A stretch of 64,000 nucleotides of DNA. Origin: Thermocrispum agreste DSM 44070. Lineage in GTDB: Bacteria; Actinomycetota; Actinomycetes; Mycobacteriales; Pseudonocardiaceae. The number at the start of each line of letters is the position of its first letter. Position 1 is the stretch's first letter. Of this stretch, positions 1 through 7,927 are shown in pieces. The stretch is taken from assembly GCF_000427905.1 (NCBI RefSeq), contig NZ_KE386603.1, forward strand, positions 429,332-493,331, in the 5' to 3' direction. The translations under genes and the position numbers were made by a program. Below the pieces are notes generated by a model. It saw only the letters and a list, made by a program, of their open reading frames with translations, was not told the origin of the DNA and searched no databases.

Positions 1-264
1 GTGATGCCGCACCGGACCTTCCACGTGGGAGGAGGGCGAGCGCCCGGATGCCGGGGAGGCGGGCATCCGATGTGCGGAAGGCCGTCCGGGGAGGCCGGGC
101 GGCGGCGAAGGGAGATTCGTCCTGAACACGCAACGGCAGACGATCCGGGAGGCACGGAACGGACGATCTGGAACAGGAAGAGGCGGACGGTTCCCGCGAC
201 GACGACCGGGCAAGAATGGAGTGCCCGCATCGAGTGCGGTCGACGGCCGACTGAGGGAGGCGTG
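1..264. other. Leader region upstream of the first TetR gene
   Basis: The TetR reading frame stays open from base 1, but the first 264 bases translate into low-complexity, Gly/Arg-rich sequence with no family signature, so I treat them as non-coding leader. An inverted repeat, CGGATGCC (45-52) and GGCATCCG (62-69) around a 9-base loop, could be a terminator for a gene left of the window. No gene is recognised on either strand. Confidence 0.4.
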
Positions 265-945
265 GTGAGTGCTGGGGGCGCCAAGCGCCGGGGACGAGCA
301 TCCGACATCCTGGCCGCGTTCACCCGCAAGGTGGCTCAGCGGGGCTACGACGCGGCGAACTTCAGCGAGATCGGTGCCGAACTCGGCATCTCCAAAGGCA
401 CGATCGTGCACCACTACGGCACCAAGGACCGTCTGCTCGCCACGCTGCACGAGAAGTACATGCAGGCCAGACTGGCCGAGGCCAGGCTGATCTGCCGCCG
501 GCTGGGCACGCCGCAGCGGCAGCTTGCCGGGCTGCTGTTCGCCTCGATCATGTACCAGGTGCACGAGCGCGATGCGACGGTGGCGTTCCAGCGGGAGGTC
601 GCGCGCATCGCGGGCACGGCGGGCAAGCCGCTGCGGGACGAGTACCTGGAGCTGGTGCGGGACGTGCTGCGTCGCGGGGTGCGGGAGGGGGTGTTCCGTC
701 CCGGGCACGTCGACGTGCGCAGCTTGCTGATCTTCGGATCCAGCCACTGGGCGTGGACGTGGTTCCGGCCGGACGGTCAGCTGACCGCGGAGCAGATCGG
801 GGCGACGTTCGTGGATCTGGTGCTGGGCAGCCTGTTGGTGGACAGGTCGGGTTTGCCCGAGCTGGCCGACCCGGGCGGAGATGTCGTGCGCACCGTGCAG
901 CGGTGCTTCGACGACGTGGCCGCGGCACTCGCGCCGGCCAACTAG
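265..945 (+). CDS. TetR/AcrR family transcriptional regulator
   Basis: Predicted 226-residue DNA-binding repressor. The N-terminal helix-turn-helix spans about residues 10-58 (SEIGAELGISKGTIVHHYG, then KDRLLATLHEKY); the rest is the helical ligand-binding and dimer domain with a hydrophobic, Trp-rich stretch (HWAWTWF). I chose GTG 265 because GGAGG at 256-260 sits 4 bases upstream; GTG 262 in the same frame is too close to it. Domain layout resembles TetR regulators of acyl-CoA catabolism in which YQVHERD-like helices follow the HTH, but the ligand is unknown. It lies upstream of the acyl-CoA gene region and may act on it; that is inference. Confidence 0.85.
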   Translation: MSAGGAKRRGRASDILAAFTRKVAQRGYDAANFSEIGAELGISKGTIVHHYGTKDRLLATLHEKYMQARLAEARLICRRLGTPQRQLAGLLFASIMYQVHERDATVAFQREVARIAGTAGKPLRDEYLELVRDVLRRGVREGVFRPGHVDVRSLLIFGSSHWAWTWFRPDGQLTAEQIGATFVDLVLGSLLVDRSGLPELADPGGDVVRTVQRCFDDVAAALAPAN

Positions 946-962
946 CGCACGCCGGAACCTTT

Positions 963-1201
963 GCTGGTCAGCGCGCAGTGGGAACGCCCGCTGGTCAGCG
1001 CGGGGTACGGCGATGCGGGCTGGCTCGTGCATGTGGCGGGGACTCGTGCCGCTCAGTGGCATGGGTCGGAACGCCCGTCGGCCAACGCCCGTCGGCTGGG
1101 CATGCAGTGGGAGCGCCGGTCATTCAGTGGGCGCGGTGGGGATGCGGGTTGGTCGCTGCGGGTCGTGGGGATGCGAGCCTGGCTCGTGCATGTGGCAGGG
1201 A
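963..1201. repeat. Imperfect direct repeats
   Basis: GCTGGTCAGCGC occurs at 963-974 and 990-1001 (27-bp period). A longer unit of about 31 bp containing GGCTCGTGCATGTGGC occurs at 1012-1042 and again at 1170-1201 with a few substitutions and one inserted base. Short pieces such as CAGTGGG and GTCGTG recur between them. The spacing is irregular, so this is not a CRISPR array. Confidence 0.55.
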
Positions 1202-1380
1202 TACCAGCCGGCTAGCGCACGTGGTGGGAGTCGTGCCGGTAGCGCACGCGGTCGGCACGACCGCCACCCCGTGCAGGCGGTCACAGTGACGGGCGTCCGC
1301 CGGACGACCCGCTCCGATCGGCGCTTGCGCCCGTCCGCCGCCTCCCGGTCGATGCACTCCGCACGGTGATCATCTGCACC

Positions 1381-1440
1381 GGTGAACACCGCACGGGTGA
1401 ACGCCACACGGGTGAAACTGCGCACGGGTGAAGCTCTCGC
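1381..1440. repeat. Four tandem 15-16 bp repeats (GGTGAAC...CACG)
   Basis: Units begin at 1381, 1396, 1411 and 1427, each starting GGTGAA and three ending CACG; the fourth is degenerate at its 3' end. GGTGAAC reversed is GTTCACC, the core of actinobacterial PHO boxes, but the 15-16 bp period differs from the usual 11 bp, so I do not claim PhoP binding. Confidence 0.6.
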
Positions 1441-1579
1441 GCGCTGAGTCGCCTGAGATCGGCCCCGTCGGTGCTGGTGGCCAGGTGCGCGCAGTGCCAC
1501 CATCTGCCCGGTGACCTCGCACAAGTGCATGACTCGCACGCCGACCCCGCCGTCCGCCGCACCAGCCGCCGCCAGAATA

Positions 1580-1597
1580 TTTATATCGAAGTGTAAG
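1580..1597. promoter_or_regulatory. Operator, motif 1, upstream of MDR oxidoreductase
   Basis: TTTATATCGAAGTGTAAG matches the TTTACA-N6-TGTAAA motif found at 3644, 3738 and 9017. The right arm is nearly perfect and the left arm has one change. It lies 31-48 bases before the ATG at 1628, in the place expected for the -10/start-site region, so a bound repressor would block initiation. Confidence 0.55.
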
Positions 1598-1627
1598 ATC
1601 GCGCGTGTGCGAGACGAAACGCGTGTG

Positions 1628-2587
1628 ATGTCGACCGATGCGGGCAAGCGAGTACGGGCCGTTGGTTTCCGTGCCTACGGTGGGCCCGAGGTGCTGGCAG
1701 TCGTCTCCCTGGAACCGGAGCCGCTGGGGGCGGACGACGTGCGCATTCAGGTCGCGGCATCCACCGTCAATCCGACGGACGTGGTCCGCCGCGCTGGGCA
1801 GCGAGCCACCGGCGGCAGGCCGGAGACGGTGGATGTTCCTGGCATGGAGGTCGCCGGGCTCGTTACCGAAGTCGGCGCGCGCGTGACGTCGGTCGGCGTG
1901 GGCGACAGGGTGATGGCGATCGTCGCACCCGCGGGGGAGCACGGCGGACATCGCGCGGACGTGGTGGTGCCCGCCGTCTCGGTCGTCCGTTCGCCGTCCA
2001 ACCTCAGCGACGTCGAAGCGGCCACGATTCCGATGAACGGCTTGACCGCCCTGCACGCGCTCGACGCGATGAACCTGTCCGCCGGGGACGTGGTCGCCGT
2101 GACCGGGGCGGCAGGCGCGGTCGGCGGATACGTCGTCCAGCTCGCCAAGCACGCGGGGTTGCGCGTGGTGGCGGACGCGGCGGAGAACGACCGCGAGCTG
2201 GTGGCTTCGCTGGGTGCCGATGTGATCTTGCCGCGTGGCCCGGGATTCGCCGCAGCGGTGCGGGAGCGGTTTCCGCATGGCGTGGACGGGCTGGCGGATG
2301 CCGCGATCCAGAACGCAGAGGTGCTGGACGCGGTTCGCGACGGTGGCACCGTCACCACGTTCCGCCGGTACACCGGGGACGGCACGTCGCGCATCCGGGT
2401 GGTGCCCATCTCGGTGCTCGAGGTCGCCGAACGCACGGATCTGCTCGAGCGGCTGCGGGAGCATGCCGAGGCGGGTGTGATCACGGCTCGCGTCAACGAG
2501 GTCTTCCCGCCCGAGGAAGTGGCGAAAGCGCATAGGCTTCTCGAGGCCGGAGGACTACGTGGTCGGCTGGTGCTGGGCTGGTCATGA
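1628..2587 (+). CDS. Zinc-free MDR oxidoreductase (quinone-reductase type)
   Basis: 319-residue medium-chain dehydrogenase/reductase. The N-terminal GroES-like domain ends near residue 125, followed by the nucleotide-binding fold with AVTGAAGAVGG (about residues 157-167), typical of NADPH-dependent quinone oxidoreductases and enoyl reductases. There are no zinc ligands (no GHE or Cys cluster), so a zinc alcohol dehydrogenase role is excluded. ATG 1628 is chosen; in-frame GTG 1607 is possible if the message is almost leaderless, since the operator at 1580-1597 sits where the promoter should be. The next gene (TetR, 2635) follows after 47 bases and is probably co-transcribed. Substrate unknown. 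Confidence 0.8.
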   Translation: MSTDAGKRVRAVGFRAYGGPEVLAVVSLEPEPLGADDVRIQVAASTVNPTDVVRRAGQRATGGRPETVDVPGMEVAGLVTEVGARVTSVGVGDRVMAIVAPAGEHGGHRADVVVPAVSVVRSPSNLSDVEAATIPMNGLTALHALDAMNLSAGDVVAVTGAAGAVGGYVVQLAKHAGLRVVADAAENDRELVASLGADVILPRGPGFAAAVRERFPHGVDGLADAAIQNAEVLDAVRDGGTVTTFRRYTGDGTSRIRVVPISVLEVAERTDLLERLREHAEAGVITARVNEVFPPEEVAKAHRLLEAGGLRGRLVLGWS

Positions 2588-2634
2588 AGGCCCACTTGTA
2601 GCGCTTGTCGAGGGGAGAGAAAGGATTGCGAGCG

Positions 2635-3252
2635 ATGACCACCCCCGAGGTGGCGAAGCAGGATCGACGTCAGCGGCGATGGCACGAGGCCCACGACCGG
2701 CTGTACCAGGCGGCCTGCGAGCTGTTCCTGGAATCCGGCTACGCCAACACGTCGGTCGATGACATCGCCGAACGTGCCGACGTCGCCCGCAAGACCGCGT
2801 TCAACCACTACCCGCGCAAGCGCGACTTCATCGCCGAGTGGGGCCGCCGCCGCAGGCAGCGGGTGATCGACGCGATCTCCGCCGAGCTGGCCGACGACCC
2901 CAGGCTCGAGCCTGTGCTCCGCCGCTACTTCGCCGAGCTGGCCGCGATCAACGTGGCCGAACGCGCGCTGACCATCCGCATGTCGCTCGGGTGGCGGCAG
3001 TCAGGCGGCCCGTTCGACGCCGACCCCCACCAGCTGGTCGACGTGCTGCGCGGGTTCCTCACCGACGCGATCGAGCGCGGCGAGATCTCGTCCAAGGTCA
3101 ACGCCTCGCATGTGGCCACGATCCTGTACAGCAGCTACTTCGGCCTGCTGTACGACTGGTGTGAGGGGCCGGACGACCAGCCGCCGTTCGATCTGCACGA
3201 CGCGTTCATGCACCTCATCGACGTCGTGCTGGACGGCATCCGCTCGTTCTAG
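2635..3252 (+). CDS. TetR/AcrR family transcriptional regulator
   Basis: 205 residues. The HTH covers about residues 14-60, with the recognition part DDIAERADVARKTAFNHYP followed by KRDFIAEW. The C-terminal half is the effector/dimer domain. ATG 2635 has AAGGA at 2621-2625 nine bases upstream. It lies 47 bases after the oxidoreductase, so it should share that promoter and its operator. That makes it the most economical candidate for the regulator that binds motif 1 (here and at 3644, 3738, 9017), as an autoregulated repressor. This assignment is inference; the TetR at 265 is the alternative. Confidence 0.85.
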   Translation: MTTPEVAKQDRRQRRWHEAHDRLYQAACELFLESGYANTSVDDIAERADVARKTAFNHYPRKRDFIAEWGRRRRQRVIDAISAELADDPRLEPVLRRYFAELAAINVAERALTIRMSLGWRQSGGPFDADPHQLVDVLRGFLTDAIERGEISSKVNASHVATILYSSYFGLLYDWCEGPDDQPPFDLHDAFMHLIDVVLDGIRSF

Positions 3253-3274
3253 CCTGGCAGCCGTTCGCGCTGAG

Positions 3275-3305
3275 CGGGTTCGCTCCGGCCTCGGCGGCGA
3301 ACCCG
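3275..3305 (+). terminator. Stem-loop after TetR
   Basis: CGGGTTCGC (3275-3283) pairs perfectly with GCGAACCCG (3297-3305) around a 13-base loop, 22 bases past the TetR stop codon. There is no T-tract, as is common for actinobacterial terminators. Confidence 0.5.
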
Positions 3306-3552
3306 GTGAACGCCGCTACATGGCCGGAGGTCGCCTGTTCCCCGGACCGCAGCGGGCAAGTCCGGCACGAAGATCGTCCGCGCGTGCGCTCACACCGGCA
3401 GCATGCGTTGCTGGTCCAGGTTCCGACATCCGAGACCGTCCGCGCATGCGCTGACGCTGGCCGCGCGCTTGTGCCCGCTGTGCCGGTTGTGTGGTGTCGG
3501 CCAGTTTTGGTTGCCGTCACGCGGTGACGCTCCGGTGGTCGTTGTCCGGCGT

Positions 3553-3619
3553 GCTGGCCGCCCGGTGATGGCCGGTTGACATCCCCGGCGCTGGCCGCCC
3601 GGTCATGGCCGGTTGACAC
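3553..3619. repeat. 37-bp period duplication ending in TTGACA
   Basis: About 30 bp starting GCTGGCCGCCCGGT and ending CGGTTGACA occurs at 3553-3582 and again at 3590-3619 with one internal change. Each copy ends in a -35-like TTGACA. Only the second is positioned ahead of an operator-like sequence (3644-3661). Confidence 0.65.
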
Positions 3620-3661
3620 CGCCCAGCGCCCACGCTACACATATTTGCATCCGAGTGTAAA
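3613..3661 (+). promoter_or_regulatory. Possible promoter with motif 1 operator (distal)
   Basis: TTGACA (3613-3618), a 17-base gap and TACACA (3636-3641) are followed by TTTGCATCCGAGTGTAAA (3644-3661), an almost perfect motif 1 palindrome. It is 144-161 bases upstream of the MBL gene start. The promoter elements are weaker than those at 3711. Confidence 0.45.
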
Positions 3662-3710
3662 TAAGCCGGATGCGGGACGCGCGTCCGGCGTACGCGGAAG
3701 GCTCGCCGTC

Positions 3711-3773
3711 TTGACAGGGCATGACCCTGACCCTAAATTTACATCAGAGTGTAAAAATAGTCTCGAGTGTATC
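3711..3773 (+). promoter_or_regulatory. Promoter and motif 1 operator of the MBL-thiolase operon
   Basis: TTGACA (3711-3716), a 17-base spacer and TAAATT (3734-3739) make a good sigma-70-type promoter. The palindrome TTTACATCAGAGTGTAAA (3738-3755) overlaps the -10 box and start site. Exactly 18 bases further, CTCGAGTGTA (3762-3771) repeats the right half-site. The same double arrangement with the same 18-base shift occurs at 9017-9050. Confidence 0.65.
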
Positions 3774-3804
3774 TATCGCTCGTGGTGACCGTGAAGGAGT
3801 GCCG

Positions 3805-4749
3805 ATGACAGACGACCACGCGCCCGAGTCGCTCGGCCCCGGTGAGCTGGTGGAAGTTGCCGACGGCGTGCACGCGTGGCTGCAGCAGGACGGATCGTGG
3901 TGGATCAACAACGCCGGCGTCGTCGTCGGGGACGCGGCGGCGGTGCTGATCGACACGTGCACCACGGAGCGCCGCACGCGCGAGCTGCTCGACGAGGTCG
4001 CGCAGGTCAGTCACGACAAGCCGCTGCGGTACGCGGTGAACACCCACCACCACGGCGACCACACGTTCGGCAATTCGCTGCTGCCGCCGCACACCGTGTT
4101 GATCGGTCACCGCGCCATGCGCGAAGCACTGCTGGCCGACCGCACCCTCGAGGCCTTCCCGCCGTACTGGTCGCCCAAGCCGGACTTCGGCAACCTGCAC
4201 CGCCGGGTGCCCGACCTGACCGTGGAATCGGCCGTCACGGTGCACCTCGGCGGGCGGCACATCGAGTTGATCCACCCCGGGTACGCCGCGCACACCGACG
4301 GTGATCTGGTGGCCTGGGTGCCGGACGCGCGCGTGCTGTTCGCCGGCGACCTGCTCTTTCCCGGGCACACGCCGATGATCCTGGCCGGGGCGCCGACCGG
4401 GGCGATCCGCGTGCTGGACTGGATCGCGGAGTTCGACGCCGAGGCGATCGTGCCCGGTCACGGTGACGTGGTGTGGCGTGCCGAGATCGACCGGGTGCTG
4501 GACGAGCACCGCCGCTACTACGAGTTCGTGCAGGCCGAAGCCAAGCGCGGCCTGGAGGCCGGGCTGAGCCCGCTGGAGGTGGCGCGCACGGCCGACCTGG
4601 GCGACTTCGCCGATCTGCTGGATCCGGAGCGGCTGGTGCTCAACCTGCACAGCGCCTACGCCGAGGCGGCCGGTCGCAAGGCCGACCGGACGACGGCCTT
4701 CGAGGACGTCCTGGCCTGGCTGGGGGCCCCGATCCGGACGAAGGTGTGA
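3805..4749 (+). CDS. MBL-fold metallo-hydrolase
   Basis: 314-residue metallo-beta-lactamase-fold hydrolase. The zinc motif THHHGDH is at about residues 80-86, with a later metal-ligand histidine in GYAAHTDGD, the bridging aspartate in FAGDLLFPGHTP and the last histidine in IVPGHGD. The C-terminal helices resemble SoxH/quinoprotein-relay-type MBL proteins. Probably hydrolyses a thioester or lactone in the following acyl-CoA pathway. ATG 3805 has GAAGGAG at 3793-3799. It is the first gene of an operon running at least to 8948, controlled by the promoter/operator at 3711-3773. It overlaps the thiolase start by one base. Confidence 0.8.
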   Translation: MTDDHAPESLGPGELVEVADGVHAWLQQDGSWWINNAGVVVGDAAAVLIDTCTTERRTRELLDEVAQVSHDKPLRYAVNTHHHGDHTFGNSLLPPHTVLIGHRAMREALLADRTLEAFPPYWSPKPDFGNLHRRVPDLTVESAVTVHLGGRHIELIHPGYAAHTDGDLVAWVPDARVLFAGDLLFPGHTPMILAGAPTGAIRVLDWIAEFDAEAIVPGHGDVVWRAEIDRVLDEHRRYYEFVQAEAKRGLEAGLSPLEVARTADLGDFADLLDPERLVLNLHSAYAEAAGRKADRTTAFEDVLAWLGAPIRTKV

Positions 4750-5924
4750 TGGTCATGTCGCTGAACGCGCACATCACCGGATGGGCGCACACCCGCTTCG
4801 GGAAGCTGTCAGCCACGTTGGAAGAGCTGGTCGTCGAGGTGACGCGAGGCGGCCTGGCGTCGGCGGAACTCGAGGCGTCGGAGATCGACGCGATCTACTA
4901 CGCCCAGTACAACGCGGGCATGCACCCGCTGACGTTCGGTTCCGCGCTGCCGCTGCAGGCGGACGACCCCCTGTGGGGTGTGCCCGCGACGCGAGTGGAG
5001 AATGCCTGCGCATCAGGAGCGACGGCGGTGCACCAAGGACTGCTGGCGCTGCGCTCCGGTGTCGCACGGCACGTGCTGGTCGTCGGCGTGGAGAAGATGA
5101 CCGAGACCGACGCCGCCGGAGTGCGCAAGGCCCTCATCGGCGCCGATTACGAAAAGGCCGGGACAGACTACCCGTTGGGCTTCGCCGGACGGTTCGCGCT
5201 GGTGGCGCAGGAGTATTCCCGCCGGTTCGGCGATTGCGGCGACACCTTGGCCAGGATCGCGGCCAAGAGCCACCGCAACGCGCTGGACAACCCGTATGCG
5301 CATCTGCGCAAGGACTTCGACGAGGAGTTCTGCCGCACGGTCTCGGATGCCAATCCGCTGGTGGCCGACCCGTTGCGACGCACGGACTGCTCTCCGGTGT
5401 CGGACGGCGCGGCGGCGCTGGTGCTCAGTGCGGGCTCCGCGCCGCACGCCACCGCCGGCGGGGCGGTGAGCGTCGCCGGGGTCGGGCACGCCACGGACTA
5501 CTTCCCGGCGGCCAAGCGCGATCCGCTCGCTTTCGCCGCCAGTGCCACGGCGTGGCAGCGAGCCATGGACATGGCCGGTGTCGGTGTGGCGGACTTGTCG
5601 TTCGTGGAGGTGCACGACTGCTTCACCATCGCCGAGCTGGTGCTGTACGAGACGTTCGGCCTCGCCCCCGCGGGCAAGGGAAGCACGCTGCTGGACGACG
5701 GCACGGTCTACCGGGACGGCCGTCTTCCGGTGAACCCGTCCGGCGGGCTGAAGTCCAAAGGCCATCCGGTCGGCGCCACCGGCGTGAGCCAGCTCGTGCT
5801 GGCGGCCATGCAGCTGACCGGCAGCGCCGGGGCGATGCAGCTGCCGGAGGCGAGCGTCGCCGCGGTGCACAACATGGGCGGGCTCGGCATCGCCAACTTC
5901 GTCACCGTGTTGCGGGCAGGGTGA
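4749..5924 (+). CDS. Thiolase family protein (SCP-x-like acetyl-CoA acyltransferase)
   Basis: 391 residues. The nucleophile is Cys87 in ENACASGATAVH. The second conserved block VEVHDCFTIAELVLYE and the histidine block NPSGGLKSKGHPVGATG are intact. The usual C-terminal CxGGG is replaced by HNMGGLGIANF, typical of the SCP-x/lipid-transfer thiolase branch that acts on bulky or branched beta-ketoacyl-CoAs. ATG 4749 overlaps the preceding TGA; ATG 4755 in frame is an alternative. Its place in the operon suggests it carries out thiolytic release of acetyl- or propionyl-CoA. Substrate not determinable from sequence. Confidence 0.85.
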   Translation: MVMSLNAHITGWAHTRFGKLSATLEELVVEVTRGGLASAELEASEIDAIYYAQYNAGMHPLTFGSALPLQADDPLWGVPATRVENACASGATAVHQGLLALRSGVARHVLVVGVEKMTETDAAGVRKALIGADYEKAGTDYPLGFAGRFALVAQEYSRRFGDCGDTLARIAAKSHRNALDNPYAHLRKDFDEEFCRTVSDANPLVADPLRRTDCSPVSDGAAALVLSAGSAPHATAGGAVSVAGVGHATDYFPAAKRDPLAFAASATAWQRAMDMAGVGVADLSFVEVHDCFTIAELVLYETFGLAPAGKGSTLLDDGTVYRDGRLPVNPSGGLKSKGHPVGATGVSQLVLAAMQLTGSAGAMQLPEASVAAVHNMGGLGIANFVTVLRAG

Positions 5925-5929
5925 TCGTC

Positions 5930-6571
5930 ATGACCTGGGAGTACGACACGATCCTCACCGACGGCCTCACCGAGCGGGAGGCATACAAGCTGCTCACCGG
6001 GATCGTCGTCCCCCGGCCGATCGCCTGGATCACCACGTGCAGCGAGGACGGCGGGGTGAACCTGGCCCCGTTCAGCGCCTACGTCATCCTGTCCAACAAC
6101 CCGATGATGATCGGCGTGTCGGTCGGCCGCCGCGGCGCCGACGTGAAGGACACCGCGCGCAACATGAAACGCACCGGCGAATTCGTGGTGAACGCGCCGC
6201 ACGTGTCGCAAGCCGAACAGGTGCATTTCAGCGCCGAAGAACTGCCGCATGGGGTGAGCGAGGTCGAAGTGCTCGGGCTGGCGACGGTGCCGAGCAAGGC
6301 GGTGTCCGTGCCCCGGCTGGCCGATGTGGCCGTCGCCATGGAGTGCGTCTTCGACCAGGCCATCGAGTTCGGCCTGTCCAGGACCGAGCTGATCGTCGGC
6401 GAGGTGAAGGTCGTGCACGCCAAGCGCGGGCTGGTCCGCGACGGCAAGATCGACACCGCCGAGCTGGAACCCCTGGGACGGGTGGCGGGCCCGCGCTATG
6501 CCGGCATCGGACCGGTCCGGTCGTTCCGGCCGCTCACCCACACCCTGTACACCGAGCAGAACGGCGCCTGA
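5930..6571 (+). CDS. Flavin reductase-like (flavoredoxin) FMN-binding protein
   Basis: 213-residue split-barrel flavoprotein of the flavin reductase-like/flavoredoxin type. Diagnostic blocks are VVPRPIAWITT (about residues 27-37), NLAPFSAYVILSNNP and KDTARNMKRTGEFVVN. Such proteins bind FMN and either supply reduced flavin to a monooxygenase or act as reductases; no partner monooxygenase is visible in the window. ATG 5930 lies six bases past the thiolase stop; GTG 5921 in the same frame overlaps the stop and is an alternative. It is the third gene of the MBL-thiolase operon. Confidence 0.8.
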   Translation: MTWEYDTILTDGLTEREAYKLLTGIVVPRPIAWITTCSEDGGVNLAPFSAYVILSNNPMMIGVSVGRRGADVKDTARNMKRTGEFVVNAPHVSQAEQVHFSAEELPHGVSEVEVLGLATVPSKAVSVPRLADVAVAMECVFDQAIEFGLSRTELIVGEVKVVHAKRGLVRDGKIDTAELEPLGRVAGPRYAGIGPVRSFRPLTHTLYTEQNGA

Positions 6572-6670
6572 TCGGCCCTCGGGCGGCGGTGCGGCTTTTC
6601 GCTTCTTCGTCCTTTCCCTGCTTGCTGTTCCTTCCTTGGCGATTGCCGATTTTCCCGCGGAGATGGTCGC

Positions 6671-7828
6671 ATGATCTCCACCGTCGCCCAGCCGAGCCGG
6701 ATCCTGATCGGAGCGGGCGCACGCCACAAGGCCGGCGCCCTGGTGGCCGAGGTGGGCGGGCGGCGCCCGCTCGTGGTCACCGACTCCTTCCTGGCGGGCA
6801 ACGGGGCCGCGGACGAGCTGGTGCAGACGTTCGCCGACGCGGGCCTGAGCGCCGCGGTGTGGTCCGGCACTGTTCCCGACCCGACCACCGACTCACTGGC
6901 CGCCGGCCTGGCGGCGGTGACCGCGCACGACGCCGACGTGCTGGTCGGCTTCGGCGGCGGCAGCCCGATCGACACGGCCAAAGCGCTCGCGCTCCTGGCC
7001 GTCAGCGGCGGCGCGATGGCCGAGTACAAGGCGTCGCGCAGCAACGACGGACCCGCATTGCCGATCGTCGCCGTGCCGACCACGGCGGGTACCGGGTCGG
7101 AGGTCACCCAGTTCACCGTGATCACCGACAGCCGTACCGACGAGAAGATGCTGTGCATCGGCCCGGCTTTCCTGCCCGCCGCGGCGATCGTCGACTACGA
7201 GCTGACGCTGACCATGCCTGCCCGGCTCACCGCGGACACCGGCATCGACGCGCTCACCCACGCCATCGAGGCCTACGTCAGCCGCAAGGCCAACCGCTTC
7301 TCGGACGGCATGAGCCTGACGGCGATCCGGACGATCGGATCGGCGCTGCGTCGGGTGTATGCCGACGGCTCGGACCGGCAGGCCAGGGAGGCGATGATGC
7401 TGGCCGCCACGCAAGCGGGCATTGCCTTCTCCAACTCCAGCGTCGCGTTGGTGCACGGCATGAGCCGCCCCATCGGCGCGCACTTCCACGTGGCGCACGG
7501 CCTGGCGAACGCCATGCTCCTGCCCACGGTGACGCGGTACTCGGTTCCGGCGGCCGAGGCCCGCTATGCCGACTGCGCTCGGGCGCTGGGCTGCGCGGCG
7601 GCCGACGACGATGACGCCACGGCCGCCCAGGCGCTGGTCGACGAGCTCGAAGCGCTGTGCAACGACCTGGCCGTGCCGACCCCCCGGTCGTACGGCATCG
7701 ACGAGCGGGCATGGCGGCAGAAGATCCCGACGATGGTCGAGCAGGCCATCGCCTCCGGCTCGCCCGCCAACAATCCACGCGTCCCCACGCCCGACGACGT
7801 GGCCGCCATCTACAGCGAGATCTACTGA
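6671..7828 (+). CDS. Iron-containing alcohol dehydrogenase (group III / maleylacetate reductase-like)
   Basis: 385 residues. The NAD(P) motif GGGSPIDTAK (about residues 97-106) and PTTAGTGSEVT are followed by the metal-binding set DTGIDALTHAIEAYVS and HGMSRPIGAHFHVAHG, giving the Asp/His/His/His iron site. Oxidises or reduces a primary alcohol/aldehyde or 4-oxo acid with NAD(P). ATG 6671 follows GGAGA at 6659-6663. The 99-base gap after the flavoprotein has no obvious terminator, so it may remain in the operon. Maleylacetate reductase is the alternative within this family; nothing else here proves aromatic degradation. Confidence 0.85.
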   Translation: MISTVAQPSRILIGAGARHKAGALVAEVGGRRPLVVTDSFLAGNGAADELVQTFADAGLSAAVWSGTVPDPTTDSLAAGLAAVTAHDADVLVGFGGGSPIDTAKALALLAVSGGAMAEYKASRSNDGPALPIVAVPTTAGTGSEVTQFTVITDSRTDEKMLCIGPAFLPAAAIVDYELTLTMPARLTADTGIDALTHAIEAYVSRKANRFSDGMSLTAIRTIGSALRRVYADGSDRQAREAMMLAATQAGIAFSNSSVALVHGMSRPIGAHFHVAHGLANAMLLPTVTRYSVPAAEARYADCARALGCAAADDDDATAAQALVDELEALCNDLAVPTPRSYGIDERAWRQKIPTMVEQAIASGSPANNPRVPTPDDVAAIYSEIY

Positions 7829-7843
7829 GAAGGGTCGTCCGAG

Positions 7844-7927
7844 ATGAGCGAGCGTGCCGATGGTCCGTACGCGGCCGTCGACCGAACCCGGGTGTCCACC
7901 GGCTTCGCAGGGCCGGACCATGGCTGA
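7844..7927 (+). CDS. Small ORF (27 aa) overlapping the hydratase start
   Basis: ATG 7844 opens a 27-codon frame ending at TGA 7925-7927. It has the better ribosome site of this junction (AGAAGGG at 7828-7834, nine bases upstream), whereas the hydratase ATG at 7920 has only a weak AGGG. The small frame ends five bases inside the hydratase gene, a geometry that allows translational coupling. The peptide (begins MSERADGPYAAV) has no recognised family. It may be a coupling leader or chance. Confidence 0.3.
   Translation: MSERADGPYAAVDRTRVSTGFAGPDHG

Larger units (their letters stand above)
946..1579. other. 635-bp intergenic stretch with degenerate repeats
   Basis: No ORF here has family-like sequence or a good ribosome site. 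The left part holds imperfect direct repeats (listed separately) and the right part a four-copy 15-bp repeat. The last bases lead into an operator upstream of the MDR oxidoreductase. The repetitive, frame-inconsistent composition suggests decayed or slipped sequence rather than a gene. Confidence 0.6.

Noticed and set aside
963-1440. Repeats here as a CRISPR array
   Set aside because: Unit lengths and gaps are irregular (left part), or the units abut without spacers (1381-1440).
5930-6571. Two-component flavin monooxygenase system
   Set aside because: Only the reductase-like protein is present; no oxygenase subunit lies in the operon.
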